Positions 50,983 to 59,122 of a stretch of 64,000 bases of DNA are shown here, in pieces (position 1 is the stretch's first letter; each line of letters starts with the position of its first letter). The stretch spans positions 62,001 through 126,000 of the forward strand of contig NZ_JAERRH010000002.1 of assembly GCF_016741855.1 (NCBI RefSeq), given 5' to 3'. The position numbers and the translations under genes are program-made. Origin of the DNA: Streptomyces musisoli (GTDB taxonomy: Bacteria; Actinomycetota; Actinomycetes; Streptomycetales; Streptomycetaceae). The notes under the pieces were generated by a model. That model saw nothing but the letters and a program-made list of their open reading frames with translations, was not told where the DNA came from and made no database searches.

Positions 50983-51195
50983 CTCAGGGGCGCTGCCGCG
51001 CGCCAAGTCCCTCCGGGGAGCGGTCGCTTCCCCGCTCTGAGTGATCGAGGGGCCCCCGGCCGGCCCCGGTTCCGGGTCGCTCGGCGGTAGGCCCCGTGTC
51101 AGTCGGACTGACCGAGACGACAGGGCGCTCTCGGCAGGCGTGCGGGCCGACATGGTGCCGAACCGGCCGAGACGGCAGCTCACTCGGACACAGGC

Positions 51196-51232
51196 GTGAG
51201 GGGCGTGCCCGGTGTCCCGGGCCGCCCCTCAC
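51196..51232. terminator. Strong hairpin between convergent genes
   Basis: GTGAGGGGCG (51196-51205) pairs with CGCCCCTCAC (51223-51232) and, after one bulged base, GCCCGG (51207-51212) with CCGGGC (51217-51222), around a four-base loop TGTC. It lies 22 bases after the csbD-like stop (minus strand). Confidence 0.85.
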
Positions 51233-51254
51233 ACGCGGGTGCTCCATGAGCCGG

Positions 51255-51428
51255 TCAGTGCCGGCCGTTGTCCTTGAGCGACTCCTTGGCCTCGCGTGCG
51301 TTGCCCGCGGCCTCGGCCGCGCGGCCCTTGGCGATCAGCTTCTCGTTGCCCGTGGCGTGTCCGGCTGCCTGGGCGGCCTTGCCGACGGCCTGCTCGGCCT
51401 TGGCCCGGGCCTTCTCGCTGGCGCTCAT
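51255..51428 (-). CDS. CsbD family stress protein
   Basis: A 57-residue charged protein MSASEKARAKAEQAVGK, then AAGHATGNEKLIAKGRAAEAAGNAREAKESLKD, the CsbD pattern of alternating K-G and helix. CsbD-like proteins in Bacillus belong to the general stress regulon; the function is unknown. ATG at 51428 with GAGGAAGGTGAG upstream. A promoter resembling those of SigB lies about 50-70 bases before it. Confidence 0.88.
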   Translation of the reverse strand: MSASEKARAKAEQAVGKAAQAAGHATGNEKLIAKGRAAEAAGNAREAKESLKDNGRH

Positions 51429-51475
51429 GCTGCTCACCTTCCTCGGTCTCCGGTATGAGGTGTCGGCTGTGCGCA

Positions 51476-51499
51476 TGACCCTTCACGGCACCGGTAAAC
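51476..51499 (-). promoter_or_regulatory. SigB-like promoter before the csbD-like gene
   Basis: On the minus strand GTTT (51499-51496), 14 bases, GGGTCA (51481-51476) resembles the Streptomyces SigB-type consensus GTTT-N14-16-GGGTAT. It is in the right place for the CsbD-family stress gene starting at 51428. Confidence 0.45.
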
Positions 51500-51673
51500 C
51501 CAGGGGTAGAGCAATGCGTTGAGTGATCGACGCTGCATGACCGCGGTGCATCAGATGCCGGAGAGCGGGAATCGTGCGTGACACGCATGCCCTGCACCTC
51601 GTGGAAGTAACCCGTATTTTGTGTGCTTGTAGGGGCGGGATAAGGGCATCCGGTGGCCAGGAGGTTGATAACG

Positions 51674-51844
51674 ATGGTTCCCCTGCTTCTGGTTCTTCTT
51701 CTGGCTCTGGTCCTGTTCGGTGCGGGCTTCGCGCTGAAGGCGCTGTGGTGGATCGCGGTGATCGTGCTGGCCGTGTGGCTGCTGGGCTTCGTCGTCCGGT
51801 CCGCGGACGGCGCGGGCCGCCGAGGGCGCTGGTACCGCTGGTAG
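51674..51844 (+). CDS. Small hydrophobic membrane protein, 56 residues
   Basis: MVPLLLVLLLALVLFGAG is followed by FALKALWWIAVIVLAVWLLGFVV and a basic tail RSADGAGRRGRWYRW: two membrane helices, or a helical hairpin, with the C-terminus inside. The same small hydrophobic protein type is common in Streptomyces and has no known function. ATG at 51674 is preceded by AGGAGG nine bases upstream; GTG at 51653 would add seven residues. Confidence 0.8.
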   Translation: MVPLLLVLLLALVLFGAGFALKALWWIAVIVLAVWLLGFVVRSADGAGRRGRWYRW

Positions 51845-51875
51845 ACGCGGTCCCCGCGCGCGAGGTGCGCTGCTG

Positions 51876-52349
51876 GTGACGGAGGTTGACGTGGGGCCCG
51901 GCCTGGGACGGCCGGGCCCCACGTCGTGCGAGAGGACGGCTCCCGGGGAGGGTGTCGTCTCCAGCGGCCTGGAAGCGGGCGCGGTCATCGCCGCCGACCG
52001 GCCGGTCGACCCCACCATCACGGTCAGTGGCACCTACATCCTCTACGGGTCGATCTCGCGCCTCATGCTGGCGTTCTTCCTGGCCGCCGTCGGCCACATC
52101 GTCTCCCGCACCCGGCTGCTGCCGCGCTGGACCGGCCGGTCGGCCTACGTCCTGGCCGCGGTCAACCTGGCGTTCGTGCCGTCCCTGTTCTTCGGCAACA
52201 CCCCCGCGCACTTCTACGCGGCCAACGGCTGGGGCACCACGGCACTGATGGGCGCGATCCTCAGCTACTGGCTGCTGGCCCTCGGTATCTCCACCTACCG
52301 CAGCGCCGCGCGTACCGTCCTGTCCGGTCCGTCATCGCCGCGGCACTGA
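51876..52349 (+). CDS. Membrane protein, probably 5'-truncated
   Basis: A 157-residue frame. The first 45 residues are low-complexity (proline/glycine), but from TYILYGSISRLMLAFFLAAVGHIVSR on there are three good membrane helices (SAYVLAAVNLAFVPSLFF, WGTTALMGAILSYWLLALGI). It looks like the C-terminal half of a larger multi-pass protein. The start is uncertain; GTG at 51876 or 51954. Confidence 0.5.
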   Translation: MTEVDVGPGLGRPGPTSCERTAPGEGVVSSGLEAGAVIAADRPVDPTITVSGTYILYGSISRLMLAFFLAAVGHIVSRTRLLPRWTGRSAYVLAAVNLAFVPSLFFGNTPAHFYAANGWGTTALMGAILSYWLLALGISTYRSAARTVLSGPSSPRH

Positions 52350-52498
52350 CCGCGGTCCCTGCCGTGCGTGCCGGGCCCGCGCACGGCACGGCGAACTCCC
52401 GTACCGCTTCCCGATGGGGGCGATGTGACGCACGTGTGGCCCGTGGCACGGACAGGAACGACGGCGGGCGACCGGGAGTCGGCGGGGCGCGAGGCGGC

Positions 52499-53656
52499 TC
52501 AGGTCAGCTGTGGTGGAACCCAGACGTGGTGCCGGAGGATCATGCGGGTCGCGGCGCGGGAGGGTGTCAGCCGCATCGCCGTGTTCCGCAGGGCGACGGC
52601 CAGCGGGTGGGAGAGCTGCTGACCCATCCGTCCGGCCTGCCGGGCCGCCCGCGCGACGGCCTGGCTGCGCGGCCGGCGCTCGGCGTCGTAGCGGGCGAGC
52701 GCCGCCTCGACGGTGGGCTCGGTCCCGAGCGCGGCGGCCAGGGTGACCGCGTCCTCCAGCGCCTGGCAGGCGCCCTGTCCGAGGTTGGGGGTCATCGCGT
52801 GTGCCGCGTCACCGAGCAGCGCGATCCGGCCCACCGCGTAGGAGGGCAGCGGCGTGCGGAGTTCGTTGACGTCGTGGTGCAGCACGGCCTCCGGCCGTGT
52901 CGCGTCGAGCAGGGCCGGGACCGGGTCGTGCCAGGCATGGAACCGCCGGCGCAGTTCGGCCAGCGGGTCGGCGAACCGCGTGCGGGCGGGGAGGGTGAGG
53001 ACGGCGTGCCACTCGGCCCGGCCGTCGAGGAACGCGATGTGCCCGAACTCGGCCCCGTGGCCCCAGGTCAGTTCGAAGTCGGTGCCCGGGTCGACGGCCC
53101 GCTCGGTGACGGCGCGCAGCACCGTCGAGCCGCTGTAGACCGGGCCGGGGTGGGCCGGAAACAGACGGCCGCGGACCTTGCTGCCGACACCGTCGGCCGC
53201 CACCACCAGATCGGCCTCCAGGACCGTGCCACCGCAGCCGACTTGAACCGTCCCGGGGGCGATCTGCTCGACCGGGCCCGCCTCGGTGCCGATCAGCAGT
53301 GCCTCGGCGGGCAGGGCGTCGCGAAGCAGTCGGTGCAGGGTGGAGCGGGGAATGCCCATGATCGGCGTGCCCACCGCCGCCTCCAGCGCGGTCCCGTCCA
53401 TCCGGGCCAGCCAGCCGCCCCGCGGCGTGCGGGTGCCACCGCTGTACTGGCCTCGCGAGGCACCCCGTACCACCTGGCCGACGCCGAGTTCGTCCAGTGC
53501 CCGCAGGCCGTTGGCGGCCAATGAGATACCCGCCCCCGCGTCCTCGGGCAGACAGGCGCGCTCGACGACCGTCACGTCCCATCCGATGCGGCGCAGGCCG
53601 ATCGCGGCGGCCAGCCCGCCGATGCCCCCGCCGACCACCACTGCCGTGTCGCCCAT
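52499..53656 (-). CDS. FAD-dependent aromatic monooxygenase
   Basis: A 385-residue flavoprotein hydroxylase of the salicylate/hydroxybenzoate group: VVVGGGIGGLAAAIGLRRIGWDVTVVERA (FAD site), DLVVAADGVGSKVRGRLF (DG motif), GRIALLGDAAHAMTPNLGQGACQALEDAVTLA (GD motif). It uses NAD(P)H and oxygen on aromatic or cyclic substrates. ATG at 53656. Divergent from a TetR gene across twin operators, so it is the likely regulated target. Confidence 0.94.
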   Translation of the reverse strand: MGDTAVVVGGGIGGLAAAIGLRRIGWDVTVVERACLPEDAGAGISLAANGLRALDELGVGQVVRGASRGQYSGGTRTPRGGWLARMDGTALEAAVGTPIMGIPRSTLHRLLRDALPAEALLIGTEAGPVEQIAPGTVQVGCGGTVLEADLVVAADGVGSKVRGRLFPAHPGPVYSGSTVLRAVTERAVDPGTDFELTWGHGAEFGHIAFLDGRAEWHAVLTLPARTRFADPLAELRRRFHAWHDPVPALLDATRPEAVLHHDVNELRTPLPSYAVGRIALLGDAAHAMTPNLGQGACQALEDAVTLAAALGTEPTVEAALARYDAERRPRSQAVARAARQAGRMGQQLSHPLAVALRNTAMRLTPSRAATRMILRHHVWVPPQLT

Positions 53657-53673
53657 GCCGAAGCTCCCATCCT

Positions 53674-53720
53674 TCTACATCTGTAGAAGATGAGCCTATC
53701 CTCGTCTCTACAGGTGTAGA
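53674..53720. promoter_or_regulatory. Twin TCTACA-N2-TGTAGA operators between monooxygenase and TetR genes
   Basis: TCTACATCTGTAGA (53674-53687) and TCTACAGGTGTAGA (53707-53720) are two perfect 6+6 palindromes whose centres are 33 bases apart, three helix turns. The second ends nine bases before the TetR start, the first ends 18 bases from the monooxygenase start, so one repressor could block both promoters. Confidence 0.85.
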
Positions 53721-53728
53721 AAGGAGTC

Positions 53729-54307
53729 ATGGCTTCGGATCGGCGCACCCTCCTCGCGGACGCGGCTCTCGACGTACTCGCCGACGACGGGATCCGCGGC
53801 CTGACCCACCGCGCGGTGGACCGCAGAGCGGCCATGCCGCCCGGCACCACATCGGCCTACTTCCGCACCCGAGCCGCGCTGCTCACCGCACTCGTCACGC
53901 GGCTGGTCCAACTCGACCAGGCGGAACTGCACACGATGACCGAAGAGCTGCCACCCCTGCGTACCGTCGCGGAACTGGTGGACGGCATGTCACTGCTCAC
54001 CCGACGGCGACTCACCGGCGAGGGCCGCCGCCGCTCGCTCGCCCGCTACGCCTGTGCCGTCGAGAGCGTGCGCGACCCCGAGTTGCGCGAGATCCTCGTG
54101 CCCCGTGAGAACGCCGGCCGCGAGGCCGTCCGGGAGTTTCTCGCCGCGCACGGCGTGACGGACGTCGAGAACCGCACCCACATCCTGCTGACCTGTATCG
54201 ACGGTCTGGTCTTCGACCGGTTGGTGAGCGGCGGCGAAGTACCCCGCGAGGCACTCGAAGGCCTGGTCGCCGCCGCACTGCGTCAGGGCGGGCGGCCACG
54301 GCACTGA
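53729..54307 (+). CDS. TetR-family repressor of the adjacent monooxygenase
   Basis: A 192-residue TetR protein; HTH RRTLLADAALDVLADDGIRGLTHRAVDRRAAMPPGTTSAYFRTRAALLTALV at residues 5-58. The C-terminal half shows RRRSLARYACAVESVRDPELREIL. The start ATG at 53729 is only two bases after GGAG, so a later start cannot be excluded, but the HTH needs it. Twin operators upstream indicate autoregulation and control of the monooxygenase. Confidence 0.93.
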   Translation: MASDRRTLLADAALDVLADDGIRGLTHRAVDRRAAMPPGTTSAYFRTRAALLTALVTRLVQLDQAELHTMTEELPPLRTVAELVDGMSLLTRRRLTGEGRRRSLARYACAVESVRDPELREILVPRENAGREAVREFLAAHGVTDVENRTHILLTCIDGLVFDRLVSGGEVPREALEGLVAAALRQGGRPRH

Positions 54308-54421
54308 CCGCACGGGGCCCCGGCCTCATCCGTCTCCACCGCAGCGCGGGCTCAACCGGCCGACGCCTCCGGGCCCCGGGGCCGAGCAGCGACCACCCTC
54401 CGCACGAAGTAGCGTCGACGC

Positions 54422-54877
54422 GTGTCTGTGTTCACGTACTTCGGCCCGCCCGCGATCACACTCCTCCTCTTCGTCGTCGGGACGTTCCCGTACGGGTTGT
54501 GGGTGGCCAGGAGGAGGCCCTCGCGGCCGGCCCGCTGGGCCGTGATCGGGAGCGGAGCGGTGATCGCCGCCTATGGGGCCGGGACCCTCTACGGGCTCGC
54601 CTTCACGAAACCGCTCGACGTGTGCGGGGAGGCGACCGGCGACGGCGTGTACATGGATGCCGGGCGGGACTTCAGCCTGGCATCGGTAAGCGTGGACGGC
54701 TTCCCTCCGTCCGTCACCTGCCACTGGACCAGCGGCCGCAGCACCGAGGCGGTGTGGTTCTGGGCCCCGCCCCTGCTGTACGCGGGCCTGGCCTGCGTCG
54801 TCGTCTGCTCCGCCCTGCTTCTCAACCACCGCTACAGACACCGTAAGGCCTCCTGCGACGAGGAGCCCGACGCGTAG
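54422..54877 (+). CDS. Membrane protein of unknown function, 151 residues
   Basis: A three-helix protein: YFGPPAITLLLFVVGTFPYGLWVARRR, WAVIGSGAVIAAYGAGTLYGLAF, an outside loop of about 55 residues with two cysteines (DVCGEATG and SVTCHWTSG, perhaps a disulfide), then FWAPPLLYAGLACVVVCSALLL. GTG start at 54422. Function unknown; it stands alone. Confidence 0.65.
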   Translation: MSVFTYFGPPAITLLLFVVGTFPYGLWVARRRPSRPARWAVIGSGAVIAAYGAGTLYGLAFTKPLDVCGEATGDGVYMDAGRDFSLASVSVDGFPPSVTCHWTSGRSTEAVWFWAPPLLYAGLACVVVCSALLLNHRYRHRKASCDEEPDA

Positions 54878-54975
54878 CCGGGCTCTCGGCCTCGGCTTGC
54901 CCTCGGCCGGCCGGCGCGCCCCCTGACCCGGGAAAGGGCCAGGGGGCGTCCGGTGATCGCAGGACGGTTGGTCGA

Positions 54976-56121
54976 CTACACCGCCGCGGTGCGCCCGGTG
55001 ATCGGGCAGGCCCCGGCCGCCGCCGGGCCGAAGGCGGCGGTCTTGGCGGCGGGCGCCGTACCGCCGATCTGCTTCAGGATCTCGTCCGACAGCAGGTCTT
55101 CCTTGCCCTTGAGGGCATCGGCGACCACGAGGTCGGCGTTGAAGACCATTTCGGCGGCGACGTTGTCCTGGACGATGCGCGCCAGGTTGTCCAGGGCCAC
55201 GGCGATCGGGTCCGAGGGGGTCTCCACGGTGGGCAGGTCGATCAGGTGGGTGGCCACCTTCGCCTGGTTCATGGTGCGGCGGATGATGATGGACGCCTGG
55301 TTCAGTTCGGACGTCGTCCAGATCGACAGCACCGTGACGTACAGGTTGCTCCACGCCTGCTCACCGATGAGCGTGCGCCACCGCTTCATCAGAGCCTCGA
55401 TACCGGTGATCTGCGCGGTGGCCGCGAAGGTCATGTTGACGCGGATGGACGGGTAGACGCCCGCGGCGAACCGGTTGTACGCCACCATGTCGAACGACTG
55501 CGCCTTGACGATGGTGTCGATGAACTTGACGGCCTCGGTGAGGATCTTGTTGCAGGAGGTGTACAGGTCGTCCGGGAGGTTCGCGGTGGGCAGCTTGGTG
55601 AGCGCCGAACTCAGCGTGGTCCGGTAGGTGTTCAGCGGAGTGATCCAGCCCTTGTCGCCCGGGGTCTTGAACGCGACCATGTCCAGGTCGTGCGGGTCGA
55701 TGCGCTCCGCGTTGGGGATGTTGGGCACCTGGTCGCCGAGGTAGGCGGCGATCACCGAGTAGATGCCCAGGGGAATGTGGGCGATGGACTTGGCCAGTTC
55801 GAAGTACTCCGGAACCGGGTCGACCGTCTCGACCCGGACCCCCTTGTCGATCAGTGTGAAGCGTCCGCCGACGGCGTTGTTCTGGACGACGATGACCGGG
55901 CTGAGCTGGGTGACCAGCTCGGACTTCAAGGACGCGTAGTTGGTGCGCATGCCGGCATTGACGTTGCGTATCGCGTCCCGTGCCGCCTTCTCGTCGGTCG
56001 CCGCCGGTGCGGCTGGTGCGGTCGGTGCGGCCGACGCGCTGGTGGCCGCTTGTGTCTGTGTGAGGAAGGTGGCTGCCCCTGCTGCCGAAACGGTACCCAG
56101 AAATCCTCTACGAGTTGCCAT
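54976..56121 (-). CDS. Tat-exported protein of unknown function
   Basis: A 381-residue protein. The N-terminus MATRRGFLGTVSAAGAATFL then TQTQAATSASA is a twin-arginine signal (RRGFL). The mature part is mostly alpha-helical with no recognised domain: IRNVNAGMRTNYASLKSELVTQLSPVIVVQNNAVGGRFTLIDKGVRVETV, ELAKSIAHIPLGIYSVIAAYLGDQVPNIPNAERIDPHDLDMV and WRTLIGEQAWSNLYVTVLSIWTTSELNQAS. A start one short stretch upstream is possible. Because it is exported folded, a cofactor or complex partner is likely. Behind a repeat-rich promoter region. Confidence 0.75.
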   Translation of the reverse strand: MATRRGFLGTVSAAGAATFLTQTQAATSASAAPTAPAAPAATDEKAARDAIRNVNAGMRTNYASLKSELVTQLSPVIVVQNNAVGGRFTLIDKGVRVETVDPVPEYFELAKSIAHIPLGIYSVIAAYLGDQVPNIPNAERIDPHDLDMVAFKTPGDKGWITPLNTYRTTLSSALTKLPTANLPDDLYTSCNKILTEAVKFIDTIVKAQSFDMVAYNRFAAGVYPSIRVNMTFAATAQITGIEALMKRWRTLIGEQAWSNLYVTVLSIWTTSELNQASIIIRRTMNQAKVATHLIDLPTVETPSDPIAVALDNLARIVQDNVAAEMVFNADLVVADALKGKEDLLSDEILKQIGGTAPAAKTAAFGPAAAGACPITGRTAAV

Positions 56122-56152
56122 GCCCCGTCTTTCCATGGTGAGTGATCGGTCT

Positions 56153-56262
56153 CTGCGGGGTGGGGGGAAAGAAGTGGGGGGAGTTCGGGGTGGGGGGACA
56201 GACGTGGGGGAGTTCAGGTGGGGGGACAGGGGTGGGGGAGTTCGGGTGGGGGCGGTGTGGGG
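56153..56262. repeat. G-rich tandem repeats upstream of the Tat-exported protein
   Basis: About four units of the type GTGGGGGGACAGACGTGGGGGAGTTCAG follow each other on the plus strand, with eight runs of five or six G. They begin about 30 bases before the start at 56121. Such runs can form G-quadruplexes. Confidence 0.8.
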
Positions 56263-56368
56263 GAAGCCCAGGGGGGAGCAGCGTGGGGAAGAGCTGACCG
56301 CGGGGTGCTGTCCCACATGTTCGCCGGCCGCCGGCCGGCCGGGCCGCGCCAGCCGCGCCAGCCGCCTC

Positions 56369-56520
56369 GGCCGCGCCAGGCGCCCCGGCCGCGCCAGGCG
56401 CCCCGGCCGCGCCAGGCGCCCCGGCCGCGCCAGGCGCCCCGGCCGCGCCAGGCGCCCCGGCCGCGCCAGCCGCCCCGGCCGCGCCAGCCGCCCCGGCCGC
56501 GCCAGGCGCCCCGGCCGCGC
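56369..56520. repeat. 18-bp tandem repeat, about eight copies
   Basis: The unit GGCCGCGCCAGGCGCCCC is repeated about eight and a half times between the isochorismatase-like gene and the Tat-protein gene; most copies are identical, and two have AGCCGCCCC. It would allow an open reading frame in each direction, but no start or binding site supports one. Confidence 0.93.
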
Positions 56521-56540
56521 TGCGTGTCGTACGCCGGTTC

Positions 56541-57260
56541 TCAGGTCAGGGACTTCTGCGACGGCACCACGACCCCGTAGAGGTCCTGGACCGTGGCGAG
56601 TGCGGCTTCGTGGACCTGCTTCGCGGGGATGCCGCTCGGATCGCCCTTCAGCGGCAGCGGCCGGGTGGCCGAGGCGTCGGCGACCACGGTCGGCTGGTAA
56701 CCGTTGAGGAAGGCGCCCTGTGTGGTGAACAGGACACACATGTTGGTCATGAACCCGGCGACGATCACCTTCTTGTTCCCGGTCTTCTCGACCCTCGCGG
56801 CGAGATCGGTGTCGTGGAAGGCGTCGGGAACGCTCTTGACCACGACCGGCTCCCCCTTGGCGGGCTTGAGTGCCGGGATGATCCGACCGGCCTTCGACTT
56901 CAGGTCGTAGCCCTTGTCGACGATGTGGATGACCGGGGTGCCCGCCTTGCGGGCGCGCTTCAGCAGAGCCTCGGCGTTGTCGACCGCGGGCCGCCACCCG
57001 TCCAGTTCCATCACGCCGTCGGTGTAGGTGTTCTGGTAGTCGACGAGGATGAGCGTCGCGTCGGACAGCTCGGCCGGAGTCTCGTCGAGGCCGTTCAGTT
57101 GCCTCAGCGTCTTCGTGTCCTCGGCGACGTTCGCCCGAGCGGCGGGAGCCGTTGCCACGCCCTCGGCGGAGGCGGCCTCGGAACTTCCGCCGCACCCGGC
57201 GACGGTGGCCGCGAGCAGGGCGGCGGCGCACAGCGCGACGGCTGAACGCAGCGGCTTCAT
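56541..57260 (-). CDS. Isochorismatase-like hydrolase lipoprotein
   Basis: A 239-residue cysteine hydrolase with a lipoprotein signal: MKPLRSAVALCAAALLAATVAGC (lipobox VAGC, mature Cys about 23). The Asp-Lys-Cys triad is in LILVDYQNTY, VVVKSVPDAFHDTDL and VIVAGFMTNMCVLFTT. Surface-anchored members are rare; the substrate is unknown (an N-carbamoyl compound, nicotinamide or another small molecule). ATG at 57260 has GGAGGG nine bases upstream. The frame is open further into a partial copy of the same N-terminal region. Confidence 0.87.
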   Translation of the reverse strand: MKPLRSAVALCAAALLAATVAGCGGSSEAASAEGVATAPAARANVAEDTKTLRQLNGLDETPAELSDATLILVDYQNTYTDGVMELDGWRPAVDNAEALLKRARKAGTPVIHIVDKGYDLKSKAGRIIPALKPAKGEPVVVKSVPDAFHDTDLAARVEKTGNKKVIVAGFMTNMCVLFTTQGAFLNGYQPTVVADASATRPLPLKGDPSGIPAKQVHEAALATVQDLYGVVVPSQKSLT

Positions 57261-57365
57261 CGGCCGGGACCCTCCTGCGACGGCATCGTCGATCAGGGTC
57301 GGGTCGGCGAGCTTCGCCGGCGTGTCGTCTAACGCGTCGAGCTGACGCGGCATCGACCTGGGCAT
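57261..57365 (-). pseudogene. In-frame remnant of a second isochorismatase-like start
   Basis: Just upstream of the lipoprotein gene and in the same frame the DNA encodes MPRQLDALDDTPAKLADPTLIDDAVAGG. This copies residues of the lipoprotein itself (LRQLNGLDETPAELSDATLILVDYQ), at about 60 percent identity by eye. The copy stops being alike at the catalytic Asp region and it contains a TTA codon. It is most simply the 5' end of a lost paralogue. Confidence 0.6.
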
Positions 57366-57552
57366 GGAGTACCACCTGTGAGGGGGGAGTTGGGGAAGGA
57401 GCGCAGCGGTCCGGTGACCTGCGCCTATGACGCTATGGCCAGGGACGCGCGTCGGCAATGTCATCCAACATGCAGAAAACGACATCGGACATCGCCGAAG
57501 CACTGCGGGCGCCCGGGGTCTCAGCGCCGCACGGTCGCGCTCACATCCGGTC

Positions 57553-58059
57553 TCACTCGCCCCGGGTCTCCAGCTCCCGCTTCAGGTTGCGCAGCGTGGT
57601 GCGGATGTTGCGGGCCTGGAAGGCGGAGAAGGTGCTGCCTGCGGTGGCGATCCGGTCGAAGGCGCCGGCTATGAACGCGGGCCAGGCGCGGCGGTCGTCG
57701 GTCCAGGTCTCGGTGACACGTGTGCCTTCGCCCGCGGGCTCGAAGCGGTACTCCCAACTGGCGATCGGGCCGTGCAGTCGCGGGCGTCCGATACCGATGG
57801 CGTGGACCCGGAACGCGAAGCGGCGGCCGGGGTCGGCTGCCGTGACCGTGCACAGGGTGACCCAGCGGAACCTTCCGCGCTGGTTGCGCCCGATGAACGT
57901 CGTGCCCAACGCGGCGGGCGCGTCCCCCGTGTCACCCGTCGTGCCGAGGTTCTCGGGGCTCCAGCGGCCCATGTCGGCGGGGCGGCTCACGGCCAGGTAG
58001 GCGGCATCGGGCGGGACGTCGATGACGATGCTGTCGCTCACCGTGAATGTGCGGGCCAT
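57553..58059 (-). CDS. SRPBCC (polyketide cyclase/START-like) family protein
   Basis: A 168-residue SRPBCC-fold protein: MARTFTVSDSIVIDVPPDAAYLAVSRPADMGRWSPENLG, then WEYRFEPAGEGTRVTETWTDDRRAWP and FSAFQARNIRTTLRNLKRELE. The deep cavity of this fold binds hydrophobic ligands; the role is unknown. GAGGAGAGG precedes the ATG at 58059. Confidence 0.9.
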   Translation of the reverse strand: MARTFTVSDSIVIDVPPDAAYLAVSRPADMGRWSPENLGTTGDTGDAPAALGTTFIGRNQRGRFRWVTLCTVTAADPGRRFAFRVHAIGIGRPRLHGPIASWEYRFEPAGEGTRVTETWTDDRRAWPAFIAGAFDRIATAGSTFSAFQARNIRTTLRNLKRELETRGE

Positions 58060-58189
58060 AGGGGTACCTCTCCTCGACGCAAGCAAGGTTACTCGCCGGT
58101 AGTGGCTCATGGTAGGTGCCGGCACCCGCGCTGCCGGCCGGGGTCCGCACCACATTCGTCGCAGCGGGCGCCCCCGTGTCGGCGGCGCC

Positions 58190-58447
58190 ATGGCCAAGCG
58201 GAGGGTGCAGGGAAACCTGCTCGTGAAGATCGACGGCGTCAAGTTCAACATGCACATCGACATTTCGGACAAGTGGGTCCGCCTCGGCCCCGCCGGTTCC
58301 TGTTCGAAGTTGGCCGGGTGCCCCTGTCCGGCCACGGGCCGCGTCGAGGTCGAGAGCCGAACGCGTGGATGGCGCGCCGACCGTGCGAGGGGCCGCAGTC
58401 ACCTCGGCGGCGGCTGCCGGAAGTCGGCCGCCGCTGGGGCTGTTTGA
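58190..58447 (+). CDS. Possible small protein, only N-terminal half convincing
   Basis: From the ATG at 58190: MAKRRVQGNLLVKIDGVKF, NMHIDISDKWVRLGPAGS. This part is lysine-rich, with AAG and AAC codons, and reads like a real protein, but after residue 45 the sequence becomes arginine/glycine-rich as in non-coding frames. No ribosome binding site is seen. It may be a fragment of a lost gene. Confidence 0.25.
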   Translation: MAKRRVQGNLLVKIDGVKFNMHIDISDKWVRLGPAGSCSKLAGCPCPATGRVEVESRTRGWRADRARGRSHLGGGCRKSAAAGAV

Positions 58448-58544
58448 CCTGGGAAGCCTGGGCAAATGGGGCAAACTGGGGAATTCCCGGCAAGGGTTGG
58501 GGTAGCGGGAGGTGAAAGCCACTCCAGCGAAGGAGGCGCATCAC

Positions 58545-59042
58545 ATGACACCGACCGAGGATGTCGTCGAGATGATCCTGAGGGATCACCGGAAGATGGA
58601 AGACCTGCTCCGCCTGATGCGCAACACCGAGGCCGACCGCCGGACGGCGCTGCACGACTTCGCGCACCTGTTGATCGCGCACGGTGAGGCCGAGAGGGCC
58701 TCGGTGCACTCCGTCCTCATCTCCTTCGAGGACGCCGACACCGTCGAGCGCATCGAGACCGCCCACCAGGAAGCCGTCAAGGTCCTCTTCGCGCTCCTCC
58801 AGGTACGGGAGATCGGCTCGGCCGAATGGGACTGGCGGCTTCAGCAGTTGGCCCAGGTCACCGCCCGCCACACGGACGAGGAGGAGCGCACCCTCGTCAA
58901 CCGGCTGCGCGGCAGCCTCAGTCGGCGCTGCCGGGAGGAACTCGGCGCCGGCTTCACCAGGACCGAGACCGACCTGCTGACGGCACGATGCGGCAGCGTC
59001 GCCAATGTGCACCGCATGGTGCACGCCGCCACCCCCGCATGA
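58545..59042 (+). CDS. Hemerythrin HHE-domain protein
   Basis: A 165-residue hemerythrin-type protein: DVVEMILRDHRKMEDLLRLM, LHDFAHLLIAHGEAERASVH, IETAHQEAVKVLFALLQ and TARHTDEEERTLVNRL supply the His/Glu ligands for a di-iron site. Family roles are oxygen, nitric oxide or iron sensing. AAGGAGG precedes the ATG at 58545. Followed after 80 bases by a DUF2267 gene on the same strand. Confidence 0.92.
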   Translation: MTPTEDVVEMILRDHRKMEDLLRLMRNTEADRRTALHDFAHLLIAHGEAERASVHSVLISFEDADTVERIETAHQEAVKVLFALLQVREIGSAEWDWRLQQLAQVTARHTDEEERTLVNRLRGSLSRRCREELGAGFTRTETDLLTARCGSVANVHRMVHAATPA

Positions 59043-59122
59043 CGCCCGCATCCGCACCGCGAAGAGCCGGCGGCGGGGTGCTTCGGACCGCCGCGGAGCG
59101 AAGATCCACGACAGGAGCCACC

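Noticed and set aside
56218..56580. Collagen-like protein made of PRQAPRPRQA repeats
   Set aside because: It is just the translation of the 18-bp DNA repeat; all frames through the repeat are open, and there is no supported start.
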